Shown one piece after another: positions 34,407 through 44,573 of a stretch of DNA of 64,000 nt; the first letter of the stretch is position 1, and the number at the start of each line of letters is the position of its first letter. The notes beneath the pieces are model-generated. The model ran no database searches. It was not told the DNA's origin and saw only the letters and a program-made list of their open reading frames with translations. The DNA comes from Hyphomicrobiales bacterium. Lineage in GTDB: Bacteria; Pseudomonadota; Alphaproteobacteria; Rhizobiales; Devosiaceae. Made by a program: the position numbers and the translations under genes. Location: contig UCAU01000001.1 in assembly GCA_900470445.1 (NCBI GenBank), positions 33,864-97,863 of the forward strand. Direction: 5' to 3'.

Positions 34407-37400
34407 TCAAACCGCCTCGAGAAATGTCTCGGCCGTGGTCAAATCCACCGACACCAGCTGGCTGACGCCGCGCTCGGCCATGGTTACGCCGAACAGGCGA
34501 TCGACCCGGCTCATGGTGATCGGATTGTGCGTGATCACCATGAAGCGCGTATTGGTGCGCTGGCGCATGGAATCGAGCAGATTGCAGAAGCGCTCCACAT
34601 TGGCGTCGTCGAGCGGGGCGTCCACTTCGTCGAGCACGCAGATCGGCGCTGGATTGGTCAGGAACACCGCAAAGATCAGGCTCATTGCCGTCAGCGCCTG
34701 TTCACCACCTGACAGCAACGTCATGGTCTGTGGCTTCTTGCCAGGCGGGCGGGCGATGATTTCGAGGCCCGCTTCCAGCGGATCGTCGCTTTCGACAAAG
34801 GTCAGCTCCGCCGTGCCGCCGCCAAACAGGGTGGTGAACAGCTCCTGGAAATGCTCGTTGACCTTGACGAAGGCCTCATTGAGCCGTGCGCGGCCTTCCC
34901 GGTTGAGCGATTGGATACCGGTGCGCAGCTTGGCAATGGCCTCGATCAGATCGTCCCGGTCTTTGACCATGGTGTCGAGCTTTTCCTGAACCTCTTCGGC
35001 TTCCTTTTCCGCCGAAAGGTTGACCCCGCCCAGCCGCTCGCGCTCGGCCTTGAGCCGCTCAACCTTCTGCTCGATGACGCTTTCGGCCGGCAAGGCCTCC
35101 TCGGGCTTGATGCCCGAAACTTCGAGCGTCTTGCTGGCGGGAATATCGAGGGTTTCCTCGATTTGCCGCTCGATCTGCTGGCGCTGGGCGATAATGCCCT
35201 TGATACGTTCCTCGACGCGGGTCAGCTCGATCCGCGCATTGGCCAGAATATCGCTGGCCCCCTTGAGCGCCTTGTCGGCTTCGCGATAGCCGGTTTGGGC
35301 CAGGTTCAGCCGATCACCGGCCGCCTTGTGCTCGATACTGGCGGTTTCGATCTGGTCTTCCAGCTGCGACCGGCGCGCGGCAAAGCCATCCGGCGTTTCG
35401 GTGACGCTGGTGAGCTGCGCGCTGACCTCAGCGGTGCGTTGGTCGAGCGTCGCCAATTGGGCCATGGCGCCATCGCGGCGGCGGGTCCAGGCCATGCTGT
35501 CGCGCTGCAATTGGCTGAGGCGATTGTCGCGCATGCGCGCGGCCGTCTCAAAACTGCCCAGCTTGAGGCGAGCCTGATCAGCCTTTTCCCGTGCGGCAGT
35601 CAGCGCCGCCTGCAAATCCTCGGCCATTTCGGCCGCTTCGCCCTCTTCGCCGGCTTCTTCCAGGAGGCTCTCGGCCTGCTCGCGCATCGCCTCGGCTTCG
35701 GCCAGGCTTGCCGCAAGACGGGTGCGAGCTTCCTCCAGCGCCGATTGGCGGGTGGTCAAATCACCAATGGCCCGCTGCGCCCGGTCGACTTCGGCCTGCG
35801 CCGCGCCAATGGCATGTTGGGCCATGCGCCAGGCTTCACGCTGGTTCTTCTCGTCCTGCCGCGCGGTGGTCAGGGCAGCGGTCAGCGCCTCGACATCCCG
35901 CTTGGCCGCATTGCGCTCGCCCCGCGCGCGGGTGATTTCCGCATCGAGCTCGGCCAGCCGATTGCGCTGCGCCAGCCGTTGCGCGGCTGGGCTCGGCGCA
36001 TCGGCGGCAGCCACAAAACCATCCCAGCGCCATAGCGCGCCATCCAGCGTCACCAGCCGCTGGCCGGGCTTGAGCGCATGCATCAGCGCCGGGCCATCCA
36101 CGGCATCGACAATGCCGATCTGGTCCAAGCGCCGCTTGAGCAGCGCATTGCCCGTTACATAGCGCGACAAGGGCTCGGCCGCCTGGGGCAGGGCGGGGTC
36201 GACATAATCCTCGATCGCCACCGACCAATGCATCGGCGCACCCGCGTCGGACGACGCTTCAAGATCATCCCCCAAAGCGGCGCCGAGCGCGGTTTCATAG
36301 CCCGATTGCACGCTGAGCTGATCGACAATGGCCGGCCAGAGGCTAGCGCCCACATTGAGCATCTTGCCCAGGGTCGAGGCTTCCGATTCCAGCCGCGTCA
36401 GCGCCGCTTCGATTTCGGCCAACCGGGGCTGAGCATCATCGAGCCGTGTTTGCGCATCGGCGGTCGCTTCTTCGGCAATGAGAGCCATTTCTTCGGCCGT
36501 TGCGGCGCTCGCCTGCGCTTCTTCCAATGCCGCGCGTTTCAGGGTCAGCGTCGCATCGGCATCGAGCTTGGCGGCAATCGTGCTGGCTTCCTGCTCGACT
36601 TCGGCAATCTGCTGGCCAAGCCGGGCAATCCGCCCGGCCGCATCTTCAGCACTGCGCTGCGCCTGGGTACGGCGTGCCCGCACCTGCGCCAGCGCATCGG
36701 CCGCAGCACGTGCCCGCGCTTCGGCTGCACTCACCGCCACGCTGGCCGTCTCAGCCTCGCTGCGTGCGCGATCGAAATCGGCCTGTGCCGCCTCGCCCTC
36801 TTCGGCCAACTGCACCAATTCTTCGTCATAGGCAGCGAGCGTGACTTCGCTTTCTTCCACCAGCAGACGTTCTCGCTCGCCGTCGGCGGCCAGCTGGCGG
36901 ATACGGTCTTCCAGTTCGGCGCGGCGGCTGCTGGCGCGGCGGGCTTCTTCGGCCAATTGCTCGTTCAGAATCGTATAGCGCTGCAGCACCGCGCCGGTCA
37001 CCGCCTCGCGGTCGCGCAAGGGCTGCAGCGCTGCGTCGGCGGCTTCCAGCGTCTTTTGCGCCTGCAATTCGAGATGGGTCGCATCCGCCAATTCGCGGAT
37101 CAGCACGGCCTGCTGCGCTTCGGTTTCCTTCTCGGCAAAGCGCGCGGCAACCCAGCGGATATGGAACAGCGTGGCTTCGGCCCGGCGAATATCGCCCGAA
37201 AGCGAGCGATAGCGATTGGCCAGCCGCGCCTGGCGCTTGAGCGTTTCGAGCTGGGTATCGACCTGCCCGATAATGTCGTCGACGCGCTCAAGATTGCTTT
37301 CCGCCGCGCGCAGGCGCAGTTCGGCCTCATGGCGGCGCGAATGCAGCCCGGAAATACCGGCGGCTTCTTCGAGTAATGCCCGGCGCGCGGTTGGCTTGGC

Positions 37401-37862
37401 GGCGATCAATTCGCCGATCTGGCCCTGTCGCACCATGGCGGGCGAATGGGCGCCCGTGGAGGCGTCGGCGAACAGCAATTGCACGTCGCGGGCGCGCACT
37501 TCCTTGCCATTGACGCGATAGACCGAGCCGGCCTCCCGCTCGATCCGGCGGGTGACTTCAAGCACATCGGCATTGTTGAGAGCGGCGGGCGCGGTGCGGT
37601 CGGCATTGTCGAGTACGAGTGTGACTTCGGCCGTATTGCGTGCCGGCCGATTGCCCGAGCCCGAAAAGATCACATCGTCCATGCCCGAGGCGCGCATGGC
37701 CTTGTATGAGCTTTCGCCCATGACCCAGCGCATAGCTTCCACGAGATTGGATTTGCCGCAGCCATTGGGGCCGACAATGCCGGTCAGCCCCGGCTCCATC
37801 ACGAGCACGGTTTCATCGCTGAACGATTTGAAGCCATGCAGCTTGAGGCGGGAGAATTTCAT
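34407..37862 (-). CDS. smc: chromosome segregation protein SMC
   Basis: A 1151-residue SMC ATPase that compacts and organises the chromosome with ScpAB. The Walker A is GPNGCGKSN near residue 32 (FKSFSDETVLVMEPGLTGIV precedes it). Two long coiled coils (about 170-500 and 665-1000) surround a hinge (about 505-655). The signature LSGGEQALTAMSLIFAVF and Walker B ICVLDEVDAPLDDANV are near the C-terminus. The ATG at 37862 (MKFSRLKLHGFKSF) is used. It follows the DsbA-like gene by 57 bp on the same strand, the usual order in the group. Confidence 0.98.
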   Translation of the reverse strand: MKFSRLKLHGFKSFSDETVLVMEPGLTGIVGPNGCGKSNLVEAMRWVMGESSYKAMRASGMDDVIFSGSGNRPARNTAEVTLVLDNADRTAPAALNNADVLEVTRRIEREAGSVYRVNGKEVRARDVQLLFADASTGAHSPAMVRQGQIGELIAAKPTARRALLEEAAGISGLHSRRHEAELRLRAAESNLERVDDIIGQVDTQLETLKRQARLANRYRSLSGDIRRAEATLFHIRWVAARFAEKETEAQQAVLIRELADATHLELQAQKTLEAADAALQPLRDREAVTGAVLQRYTILNEQLAEEARRASSRRAELEDRIRQLAADGERERLLVEESEVTLAAYDEELVQLAEEGEAAQADFDRARSEAETASVAVSAAEARARAAADALAQVRARRTQAQRSAEDAAGRIARLGQQIAEVEQEASTIAAKLDADATLTLKRAALEEAQASAATAEEMALIAEEATADAQTRLDDAQPRLAEIEAALTRLESEASTLGKMLNVGASLWPAIVDQLSVQSGYETALGAALGDDLEASSDAGAPMHWSVAIEDYVDPALPQAAEPLSRYVTGNALLKRRLDQIGIVDAVDGPALMHALKPGQRLVTLDGALWRWDGFVAAADAPSPAAQRLAQRNRLAELDAEITRARGERNAAKRDVEALTAALTTARQDEKNQREAWRMAQHAIGAAQAEVDRAQRAIGDLTTRQSALEEARTRLAASLAEAEAMREQAESLLEEAGEEGEAAEMAEDLQAALTAAREKADQARLKLGSFETAARMRDNRLSQLQRDSMAWTRRRDGAMAQLATLDQRTAEVSAQLTSVTETPDGFAARRSQLEDQIETASIEHKAAGDRLNLAQTGYREADKALKGASDILANARIELTRVEERIKGIIAQRQQIERQIEETLDIPASKTLEVSGIKPEEALPAESVIEQKVERLKAERERLGGVNLSAEKEAEEVQEKLDTMVKDRDDLIEAIAKLRTGIQSLNREGRARLNEAFVKVNEHFQELFTTLFGGGTAELTFVESDDPLEAGLEIIARPPGKKPQTMTLLSGGEQALTAMSLIFAVFLTNPAPICVLDEVDAPLDDANVERFCNLLDSMRQRTNTRFMVITHNPITMSRVDRLFGVTMAERGVSQLVSVDLTTAETFLEAV

Positions 37863-37883
37863 GGCCGCCTCGCCCAAAGGGCG

Positions 37884-37905
37884 ACCTCCCCCGCAGGGGG
37901 GAGGT
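37884..37905. repeat. short G/C hairpin, family B-like
   Basis: CCTCCCCC at 37885-37892 pairs with GGGGGAGG at 37897-37904 around a 4-nt loop. It lies in the 57-bp gap between the DsbA-like gene and smc. It resembles a single arm of the family B elements and may stabilise or end part of the transcript. Confidence 0.55.
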
Positions 37906-37919
37906 GCAGATTGCGGCCG

Positions 37920-38714
37920 TTACTGCGCAGGGGTAACCGGTGTAGCCGTCTCAGCTGCAGGAGCAGCCGGAGCCATCGTGTCGGTTGCAGCAGGAGCGGC
38001 CGGAGCGGCAGGCGTTGCCGGCGCGGCAGCGGGAGCTGCGGCAGTGGGTTCGGTCGGCACAAAATCGGCAGGCACCAGCGGATCGATTTCAGCGGCGAGC
38101 TGCTCGAGCGTCTTGTCACCGGTGAGCGTCTTGCCATTGACATAGAAGGTCGGGGTGCCCTGCAGACCGAAGTCATTGAGCGCCTGATCGCGCATGGCTT
38201 CCATCCCGGTGAACAGCGCCTGATTCGTCAAGGCGGCGTCGAAGGTTTCCTGGGTAAAGCCGAGCTGCTTGGCGATTTCGAGGATTTTGTCGCGCGGAGC
38301 TTCCGAGGCCGCCCAATCGTTCTGGGTCTTGAAATAGGTCGCCAGCACATTGTGGTAATTGGTCGGGCCGGCGGCCTCGGCCAGCATGAACACGGCCGCA
38401 TCCAGCACGTTGCGCACAAAGGGGCGAGTGATCAGCTTGACCTTGCCGGTATTGACATAGGCGGTGACGAATTCGGGCAGCACGGTATTGGCGAAGGTCG
38501 CGCAATGCGGGCAGGTGGGCGAGGCATATTCGATGACAGTGACCGGAGCAGTGTCGCTGCCCTGCACATGGTCGGTCATGCCGCCGGCGGGCGCCATCAG
38601 CTTGGCCTGATCAACCACGTCGCCTTCCGCGGCATTGGCCGTGGCGACGCCGCAAAGGCTTAGCGCCGACGCAGCGGCGGCAAGGATTAGGGTGTCACGG
38701 CGGGTAAATTTCAC
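37920..38714 (-). CDS. DsbA-like thioredoxin-fold protein with Tat-type signal
   Basis: A 264-residue secreted thiol oxidoreductase. The N-terminus FTRRDTLILAAAASALSLCG resembles a twin-arginine signal. The active site is C68-P-H-C71 (YASPTCPHCATFAN), and a cis-Pro loop is at GLQGTPTFYVNG. The last 50 residues are an Ala/Pro/Thr-rich tail of low complexity. The start is a GTG at 38714 with AAGGAG eight bases upstream; the open frame beyond it is not needed. It is read together with DUF721 upstream and smc downstream. Confidence 0.92.
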   Translation of the reverse strand: MKFTRRDTLILAAAASALSLCGVATANAAEGDVVDQAKLMAPAGGMTDHVQGSDTAPVTVIEYASPTCPHCATFANTVLPEFVTAYVNTGKVKLITRPFVRNVLDAAVFMLAEAAGPTNYHNVLATYFKTQNDWAASEAPRDKILEIAKQLGFTQETFDAALTNQALFTGMEAMRDQALNDFGLQGTPTFYVNGKTLTGDKTLEQLAAEIDPLVPADFVPTEPTAAAPAAAPATPAAPAAPAATDTMAPAAPAAETATPVTPAQ

Positions 38715-38802
38715 TTCTGGCGCTCCTTTTATGGTGTGCGCGACACTACACGGACACAAGGTGTCGGCAAGTGGGCACATTCATCACTAGCGGGTGAACG
38801 CA

Positions 38803-39330
38803 CTATTTGCCATTTCGCTCCGATCTGCTGGAGAGCGCGAGGCCTAATGCCCGCAACGCTTCCCGCAGACCGTCATCTTCTATATTGGCCACCTGGGCCC
38901 CGACCTTTGCTTGCACGCTCTGGCTCGGTTGAATGGGTTTTTGCTCTTTGGCCCCTGAACCGGGGGTGAACGGCTCGGCCGAGAGCCGAATCTGGCCCAC
39001 CAGCACATAGCCGAAATAGCGATTGACCGCCGCAGCAATGGTCTGCCCCTCATGGGCAATGGCCAGCGCATGGCCGGGCGCGCAGCGCAGATAAAGCGTC
39101 GCCCCCTCGGCGCTCCGTTCTCCGCGCGGCCAGGCCAATTTGTCGGGAATGGCCACCTTGTCATAGGGCCGGGGCGCCATCGCCCCCCAATGGGTAATAA
39201 TGTCCCGGCTGGCAAAGCCGCGCTTTTTCAGCACCGGATCCAGCGCGCCGGCAATAGCATCCGCCAGCGCCACCGAGCGATTGCGGCGCTTGGGTTCCAT
39301 CTCGGCTTTAGGTTTGCTCGCTTCACTCAT
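38803..39330 (-). CDS. DUF721 (DciA-like) protein
   Basis: A 175-residue protein with a DUF721 domain in its N-terminal two thirds (SVALADAIAGALDPVLKKRGFASRDIITHWGAM; LYLRCAPGHALAIAHEGQTIAAAVNRYFGY) and a disordered, charged C-terminal part. DUF721 includes DciA, the replicative-helicase loader of bacteria lacking DnaC/DnaI. That role is likely but unproven here. The ATG at 39330 is used. It is divergent from mutY with about 80 bp between starts. Confidence 0.85.
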   Translation of the reverse strand: MSEASKPKAEMEPKRRNRSVALADAIAGALDPVLKKRGFASRDIITHWGAMAPRPYDKVAIPDKLAWPRGERSAEGATLYLRCAPGHALAIAHEGQTIAAAVNRYFGYVLVGQIRLSAEPFTPGSGAKEQKPIQPSQSVQAKVGAQVANIEDDGLREALRALGLALSSRSERNGK

Positions 39331-39410
39331 CGCCCCAGCTTTAGCATTTGCGTTGGTGTGGCGGTAGGTTCGGGCTTGCACGAAATCCCGCCTTCCCCCA
39401 AATCTGCGCC

Positions 39411-40463
39411 ATGCATCTGCCCAACCCCGCCCCCATCGACGCCCCCGCGGTTCTCGCCTGGTATGACACCCATGCCCGCAGCTTGCCCTGGCGCATCTCC
39501 CCAGCCGATCGGGCCAGGGGCATAGCGCCCGATCGCTATCGGGTCTGGCTCAGCGAGGTCATGCTGCAGCAAACCACCGTCGCCGCGGTCAAAACCTATT
39601 TTCTGCGCTTCACCAGCCTCTGGCCCACGGTCTTCGATCTGGCCGCCGCCCCGCTCGACGCCGTGCTCAAGGAATGGGCCGGCCTTGGCTATTACGCCCG
39701 CGCCAGAAATCTGCATGCCTGCGCCCAGGCCGTAGTCAACGAGCATGGTGGCAAATTCCCCACCACTTCGGTGGCGCTGCAAACCCTGCCGGGCGTCGGC
39801 GCCTATACTAGCGCTGCCATCGCCGCGATCTGTTTTGATGAAAAGATCGCCGTGCTCGACGGCAATCTCGACCGCGTCCTCGCCCGCTACTACGCGCTGC
39901 CCGTCCCGGTGCGTGACGCCAAGGAGGAACTGCGCGCGGCTCTCCAGGCCTCCGTGCCGAACAGGGCAGGGGACTTCGCCCAGGCCATGATGGATCTGGG
40001 GGCCACTATCTGCGCGCCCCGCACGGCCATCTGCATGCTCTGCCCCATCCGGCCCGGCTGCATCGCGACGAAAACCGCCGACCCGACGCTCTATCCGCTC
40101 AAAGCCGCCAAAGCCGAACGGCCGGTGCGCAAGGGCCATGCCTTCGTGATGACCGACGCCGCTGGCGACGTGTACCTGCAAACCCGCTCCGACAAGGGGC
40201 TGCTCGCCAAAATGACCGAGGTGCCAACCTCCGACTGGGCGGCGGATCTGCCGGAGGTCGCCTATCCGGTCCACGGGGATTGGCACCATCGCGGCCAGGT
40301 CATCCACGTCTTCACCCACTTCCGCCTCGAACTCGAAATCTGGTCCGCGGCGGTCGCTCCAACGGGATTGGATAAAGGCTGGTGGGCCGAACCGAAGGCG
40401 CTCAAAGGCGAAGCTCTGCCGACATTGTTCCGCAAGGTGCTGGCGGTGGCTGGGTTGGAGTGA
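39411..40463 (+). CDS. mutY: A/G-specific adenine DNA glycosylase
   Basis: A 350-residue base-excision repair enzyme removing A opposite 8-oxoG. Catalytic Glu is E49 (LSEVMLQQTTV). The helix-hairpin-helix LPGVGAYTSAAIAAI leads to catalytic D150 in VLDGNLDRVLAR. The 4Fe-4S cysteines are C201, C208, C211 and C217 (C-x6-C-x2-C-x5-C). The C-terminal NUDIX-like part, which recognises 8-oxoG, is about 240-345. An upstream frame extension is ignored. Confidence 0.97.
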   Translation: MHLPNPAPIDAPAVLAWYDTHARSLPWRISPADRARGIAPDRYRVWLSEVMLQQTTVAAVKTYFLRFTSLWPTVFDLAAAPLDAVLKEWAGLGYYARARNLHACAQAVVNEHGGKFPTTSVALQTLPGVGAYTSAAIAAICFDEKIAVLDGNLDRVLARYYALPVPVRDAKEELRAALQASVPNRAGDFAQAMMDLGATICAPRTAICMLCPIRPGCIATKTADPTLYPLKAAKAERPVRKGHAFVMTDAAGDVYLQTRSDKGLLAKMTEVPTSDWAADLPEVAYPVHGDWHHRGQVIHVFTHFRLELEIWSAAVAPTGLDKGWWAEPKALKGEALPTLFRKVLAVAGLE

Positions 40464-40469
40464 AACTGG

Positions 40470-40493
40470 AAGGCGGGCCGCGAGACCCGCCTT
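40470..40493. terminator. bidirectional terminator-like hairpin
   Basis: AAGGCGGG at 40470-40477 pairs with CCCGCCTT at 40486-40493 around an 8-nt loop. It lies between the convergent mutY and DUF2798 genes. The A and T ends give each transcript a short U-run. Confidence 0.6.
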
Positions 40494-40500
40494 TGCCAAG

Positions 40501-40731
40501 CTAAGCTGCAGCCCGCGCCATCAAGCGTCCGGCAATGCCGAAGGCAATCTTGCCGACTGGCATCGACAGGCAGAATGCTATTGGCCAGGCCATGATGAAT
40601 CCTTTGGACCACGCGGCAAGCCACTCGGTGGTGGCGCCAAAGGGCAGGAAAGTGAAAATCCCGGTCATGCAGAAAGCCATCATCAGGCTTATCAGCGCTT
40701 GTGCCAGGATCAGGGTCTTCTTGTTGGTCAT
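40501..40731 (-). CDS. DUF2798 small membrane protein
   Basis: A 76-residue protein with two membrane helices (about 8-30 and 45-68) and the DUF2798 pattern ALISLMMAFCMTGIFTFL and FIMAWPIAFCLSMPVGKIAF. The function is unknown. The ATG at 40731 is chosen; the frame is open 45 codons further without homology. It is isolated between mutY and ccrM. Confidence 0.8.
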   Translation of the reverse strand: MTNKKTLILAQALISLMMAFCMTGIFTFLPFGATTEWLAAWSKGFIMAWPIAFCLSMPVGKIAFGIAGRLMARAAA

Positions 40732-41048
40732 GTCTATCTCGCTGTCATGGATGGTGGTGACAGGGTCGCCGCGACCCAGACAAGCACCATCCTTCCGTAA
40801 GGAACTGGTGCCGTGGGTTCGCACTACGCGACTTGATCCCGCTTTCGCAGGGGCCGGAATAACCAACCGGCCGATAACTTTTCGACCGTCATCGCCTAAG
40901 GGGTGCGGACGAAAACGTCAAGACCGAGCCCGCCAACCAGCTGATTGCACCATCAGTCTAGAATCCCACCGTCAGCGGCAAAAACAAAAAGGCCGCCGGG
41001 GCAAACCGGCGGCCAGGAGTAGAGCCTGAGAGTGATTGGAGGTCAGGA
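40732..41048. other. intergenic gap between DUF2798 gene and ccrM
   Basis: This 317-bp stretch contains no gene that I can support. It must hold the promoter of the DUF2798 gene (leftward) and ends with the terminator of ccrM. No repeat or RNA gene was recognised between about 40760 and 40975. Confidence 0.5.
40981..41014 (-). terminator. Rho-independent terminator of ccrM
   Basis: On the - strand GGCCGCCGG and CCGGCGGCC pair around a short TTTGCCC loop and are followed by TTTTTGTTTT. It lies 35 bp after the ccrM stop. Confidence 0.88.
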
Positions 41049-42203
<1,155 letters not shown>

Positions 42204-42254
42204 CTAACGCGTCCTTTGTAGCGCCGCAGGAGTTAAAAGAGCGTTCGTAATGGG

Positions 42255-42269
42255 TTAGCGGGGAGTTAA
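42255..42269. promoter_or_regulatory. candidate CtrA box upstream of ccrM
   Basis: TTAG-N7-TTAA (on the - strand TTAA-N7-CTAA) differs by one base from the CtrA consensus TTAA-N7-TTAA. It lies about 75 bp before the ccrM ATG in the 92-bp gap after rnhB. A second, poorer pair, CTAA-N7-CTAA, is at 42192-42206. Confidence 0.5.
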
Positions 42270-42274
42270 GACGG

Positions 42275-42958
42275 CTAGTTCGCCACCGTGAGCCGCAGCC
42301 GCGCCTCGGCCACCGGGGCAAATTCGGCGCGGTGGTGTCGGCACGGGCCATGCGCCGTCAGCGCCCGCAAATGTTGGGGCGTGCCATAGCCCTTGTGCCC
42401 GGCAAAACCAAAGTCGGGCGCGTCGCAATCCATGATCGCGCACATCCGGTCGCGCGTGACCTTGGCGACGATCGAGGCCGCCGCGATCGAAACGCTGCGC
42501 CCATCGCCGCCGATCAGCGCGGTACCATCGCAGGGCAGGCCCATGGGCACATCGCGTCCATCCACTAGCACCCGATCCACCGCCACGCCCAGGCTATTGA
42601 CCGCCCGCGCCATGGCCCACAGCGTGGCCCCGCGAATATTGCGGCTCAAGATGATCGAGGGCGGGGCTACCACCACCGCGACATGCGCCGAAGCGACGAT
42701 CAACGCGAACAACGCCTCACGCTGCTCTTCGCTCAGCTTCTTGGAATCGTTGAGCCCATCGGGAATGCGGTCCGGGTCCAGCACCACGGCCGAAACCACC
42801 ACCGGCCCGGCCAGCGGCCCGCGCCCGGCCTCGTCTACCCCGGCGACGAAACGCGCCCCGCGCGCCTGCATGGCGCGTTCGTGGGAGTAGTCGGGAACAA
42901 TCTGGAGCGGCGAATCGATCAACATGGCGCCAGCATCGCCGGGCTCTTGCTTGATCAC
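42275..42958 (-). CDS. rnhB: ribonuclease HII
   Basis: A 227-residue enzyme removing ribonucleotides from DNA. Metal ligands D42 and E43 lie in FVAGVDEAGRGPLAGPVVVSAV. The third Asp is in DRVLVDGRDVP, and ASIVAKVTRDRMCAIMD with the GYGTPQH motif completes the site. The GTG at 42958 overlaps the DUF4180 stop (GTGA), suggesting coupling; an internal ATG at 42925 would also give a complete enzyme. Confidence 0.96.
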   Translation of the reverse strand: MIKQEPGDAGAMLIDSPLQIVPDYSHERAMQARGARFVAGVDEAGRGPLAGPVVVSAVVLDPDRIPDGLNDSKKLSEEQREALFALIVASAHVAVVVAPPSIILSRNIRGATLWAMARAVNSLGVAVDRVLVDGRDVPMGLPCDGTALIGGDGRSVSIAAASIVAKVTRDRMCAIMDCDAPDFGFAGHKGYGTPQHLRALTAHGPCRHHRAEFAPVAEARLRLTVAN

Positions 42959-43311
42959 AAGCGTTCCAGCAGCGTCTGACGATCTGGCACAAACATGTGA
43001 TGACCAACGCGATTGGTTTCCACCACGAATGCCGCCAGCGCCTCGCTGCCCGCGACATCAGCCGAAATATCGCCCAGGACCACTAGGCGGCAGCCATAAT
43101 TCTGCAGCTTCTGGATGAAGGCGCCCGCCATGCCGGTTCGCAACTGCAAGAAATCCGGCAGGAGCCGCGCCAGCGGGATGACGATCAGGCTGGCCTCGGT
43201 GCCGTAGGTTTGGCTCAGAATGTCCAGGGCGTCGGCTTCAGTGCCCAGGAGCGGACCTTCATTGGCAAGTTCGAAGGCCACGAGACCATTGATATTGCTC
43301 GTCGCTGTCAC
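42955..43311 (-). CDS. DUF4180 domain protein
   Basis: A 118-residue protein. The pattern ILSQTYGTEASLIVIPLARLLPDFLQLRTGMAGAFIQKLQNYGCRLVVLGDIS and the end GHHMFVPDRQTLLERL match DUF4180 (a STAS-like alpha/beta domain of unknown role). I use the GTG at 43311, nine bases after AAAGGAG; the frame continues upstream for about 40 codons without conservation and across the divergent gene. It overlaps rnhB by 4 bp. Confidence 0.82.
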   Translation of the reverse strand: MTATSNINGLVAFELANEGPLLGTEADALDILSQTYGTEASLIVIPLARLLPDFLQLRTGMAGAFIQKLQNYGCRLVVLGDISADVAGSEALAAFVVETNRVGHHMFVPDRQTLLERL

Positions 43312-43399
43312 GATTTCTCCTTTACCAACAAATATATACGGCGTCAGTTCTAGTCGGATTTCTGCTACGTTCAACGTGGGGCAGGGGAGTGAGAAGCCA

Positions 43400-44005
43400 T
43401 TGCGCTTAGCATTGATGCAGTCATTGTTCAGTCTGGCGGCCATGGCGTTGGCACTTTTCGCGCTGCCCGCCGCGGCCGAACCATTCCATCATCCCTCCGG
43501 CGAATGGCGCGAATATAACAATGACTGGCTCGCCGCATGCCCCGACAAGATCGACGAGGATGCCGCCACCTATTACGGCTATTCCTGCTTTGCCAGCACG
43601 GGCAGCCAGGAGCTCAATAGCGCAGGCCTGCCCGCCTGGAAGCTGACCCTGATCCACAATCGGCTCACCGGCGATGTCGATGTCGCCTTCACCGGCGCGG
43701 CCGACGGCATCGAAGTGGACACGAGCCGCCCGATCAGCATCGAATTCACCGGCGTCATGCCGCAGAATTTCGATTTCGCCAGCGATCTAGAGACCCGCTT
43801 CAACGCCAGCAATCAATGGTTTGTAGCCGACGAGTTCCGCCGCGACGCATTGATCGCGCAGATGAAGATGCGCAACGCGGTCATTCTGCACGTCCCACTT
43901 ACTATTGCTGACGAGCCCGTGCGCAAAGTGCGGTTGTCGCTGCGTGGCGTGCTGGCCTCGCTCGATTTCATGTCGAGCTATGCGCGGCGCGTGTCGCAAT
44001 ATTAG
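43400..44005 (+). CDS. secreted protein of unknown function
   Basis: A 201-residue protein with a Sec signal peptide (LRLALMQSLFSLAAMALALF, cleavage after LPAAA). The mature part has ACPDKIDEDAATYYGYSCF, with a likely disulfide pair, and a beta-rich domain of about 180 residues. I do not recognise the family. The TTG at 43400 is ten bases after GGGGAG and gives a basic n-region; the ATG at 43415 is the alternative. Its TAG overlaps the stop of the convergent Lrp gene. Confidence 0.7.
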   Translation: MRLALMQSLFSLAAMALALFALPAAAEPFHHPSGEWREYNNDWLAACPDKIDEDAATYYGYSCFASTGSQELNSAGLPAWKLTLIHNRLTGDVDVAFTGAADGIEVDTSRPISIEFTGVMPQNFDFASDLETRFNASNQWFVADEFRRDALIAQMKMRNAVILHVPLTIADEPVRKVRLSLRGVLASLDFMSSYARRVSQY

Positions 44006-44445
44006 ACCAGTCCCAAGGGCGGCAGCCGGCGTTTGACCGGTTGTGCCTTCACGATCGCCGTGCTGGTCTCGGCTTTGTCGGCAATCTGGTCCAAAATCCC
44101 GTCCAATTGCTCGATCGAACGCAATTGCAACCGCGCGACAAAGCAATCATCGCCCGTCACCTTGTCGCATTCGGTGATCTGGGGAATGTCTTCGATCAGC
44201 TTCTGCACGATATGCAGCTTCCCCGGCAGCGGCTTGATCCGCACGATCGCCTGCAGCGAATAGCCAAGCGCCTTGGAGTCGAGATCGAGCGTGAAGCCAC
44301 GGATCAAGCCGCGCTCCTCCAGCCGTTTCAGCCGCTCCGATACGCTGGGTGATGACAGCTCCACCCGTTGCGCCAATTCCTTGATCGACAGGCGGGCATC
44401 CTGCGACAGGGCCTCGATGATGTTTCGGTCGATATCGTCGATCAT
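44002..44445 (-). CDS. Lrp/AsnC family transcriptional regulator
   Basis: A 147-residue regulator: winged helix (about 1-50, IDDIDRNIIEALSQDARLSIKELAQRVELSSPSVSERLKRLEERGLI) and a C-terminal RAM/AsnC ligand domain with the TGDDCFVARLQL loop. It is divergent from an EamA-type exporter with a 128-bp gap, so it probably controls that gene in response to an amino acid. The ATG at 44445 is used; the frame is open upstream without conservation. Confidence 0.93.
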   Translation of the reverse strand: MIDDIDRNIIEALSQDARLSIKELAQRVELSSPSVSERLKRLEERGLIRGFTLDLDSKALGYSLQAIVRIKPLPGKLHIVQKLIEDIPQITECDKVTGDDCFVARLQLRSIEQLDGILDQIADKAETSTAIVKAQPVKRRLPPLGLV

Positions 44446-44573
44446 TTTCGCTTTCCAAGGTGAATCGAAAAATCCACCGAATAATATAAAGCAGAAATCG
44501 CATCTGCCTTTCAAGCTCTATGGAAGCGCGCCCCGCGCGGCGTTATCTTCATCCAGACGATGAGGGCAGACCC

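Noticed and set aside
34851..37376. Two long + strand frames antisense to smc
   Set aside because: Both lie opposite the coiled coils of smc and have no recognisable domain.
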